A model generated the notes under the pieces. That model made no database searches, was not told where the DNA came from, and was given only the letters and a program-made list of their open reading frames with translations. A program made the translations under genes and the position numbers. Shown one piece after another: positions 17,700 to 18,408 of a stretch of 18,408 nucleotides of DNA. The stretch is from positions 1 through 18,408 of the forward strand of contig UZAE01013870.1 of the NCBI GenBank assembly GCA_900617975.1, given 5' to 3'. How positions within the stretch are numbered: position 1 is the first letter of the stretch; each line of letters starts with the position of its first letter. The DNA is from Rodentolepis nana (lineage: Eukaryota; Platyhelminthes; Cestoda; Cyclophyllidea; Hymenolepididae).

Positions 17700-18408
17700 A
17701 ATCTACTTTATATTGATTGACACGTCTTTGGTGCAGATCCTGCGCCGTTAGTGACTGGCTTAAGCGCAACTTGCTTTTAACTCTTATATCAATATAATGC
17801 CTTTCCCTCTTGTGTGATTATAGCTAAAACACTTGTGTCAATACGATTTCACGAAGCACCATTAATATAACATTATTTATTCAAATTATTTAGTAAAGTT
17901 CATGGACGTTTTTGTTAATAATTGAAAGAGTTGTCTCATGCCAACTGAGAAGTGAACTAACTGGGTGAGAAAAACATAAAATTGATTGATGGACATGCAG
18001 TTGCTTACGAAAGTTGCTTTGTAAGTATTATCATTTTAAGCTTAATATAGGCTTCATCTGGATTGAAGGACATGACATTTTAGATTTGCTCAATGATTCA
18101 TCACGTTGAATGTGTTGGAATTTTTCCAATATTTCGCAACAATGAATAAAGTTTAAGTTTAACTGTTTGATGATGACGTGTTTAGCCAATCGGAGAATAA
18201 CTTAAATTTACTGTCATTATTATTATAACGATTATTGTTATAAGCACTATTGGCTGTTGCGCTCATTACGGATAATTTAGGTTTTGTTGAGTTGGGTAAA
18301 ACTTTTTTGCCATGGATATAAGCCAACTGCTATGGGGAAAGAGGTCATATTTAATCAATTATTGGAAATAAATCAATCCACATAAACCATCAAATAAAAG
18401 AAATTACA
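17700..18408. other. AT-rich DNA, nothing recognised
   Basis: No frame of note. A short string near 18300-18316 (ACTTTTTTGCCATGGAT) resembles the inner part of the SINE head on the minus strand but is too short to call. Confidence 0.4.

Noticed and set aside
18300..18316. SINE head relic
   Set aside because: Only about a dozen matching bases; could be chance.

Overview
The window is AT-rich metazoan nuclear DNA. It has spliceosomal introns (GT...AG, tens to a few hundred bases) and is dominated by decayed retroelements; nothing in it looks bacterial or viral. I cannot fix the species. Short introns and base composition would suit a flatworm, while the LINE proteins look to me most like jockey-group elements of arthropods, arachnids especially. 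That second impression is from memory and was not searched.

Layout: 1-95 holds the head of a short interspersed element (SINE), minus strand. 96-2967 is AT-rich with no gene I can support. 2978-5045 is a roughly 2-kb internally expanded copy of the same SINE, bracketed by a 10-bp target-site duplication (TSD). 5046-5595 is unassigned. 5597-5865 is another SINE copy. 5905-9153 is a patchwork of 3'-terminal pieces of jockey-like LINEs (RNase H and 3'UTR, minus strand), joined at single N bases and containing long identical blocks that look like assembly joins. A solo SINE with its own TSD lies at 8330-8629. 9154-12829 is one long, frame-broken, minus-strand LINE body read from high to low coordinate: apurinic-type endonuclease, linker, reverse transcriptase, start of RNase H. 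It carries many local duplications of 33-39 bp. A SINE head sits against its 5' end at 12830-12930.

12931-14640 is AT-rich non-coding DNA containing a diverged pair of roughly 210-bp direct repeats. 15572-17115 holds five exon-like blocks of a non-canonical nucleotidyltransferase (Cid1/TUT/GLD-2 type terminal uridylyl- or poly(A) polymerase), apparently a pseudogene. A second, inverted and damaged copy of its first visible exon lies at 17123-17293. The rest to 18408 is AT-rich with no supportable gene.

The most interesting points are: (i) the SINE and one LINE copy share a gap-free 29-nt 3' segment, so the LINE family is a candidate driver of the SINE; (ii) the 2-kb expanded SINE sits inside a single TSD; (iii) the nucleotidyltransferase locus has an inverted partner fragment; (iv) small tandem duplications of nearly constant size recur through the LINE.
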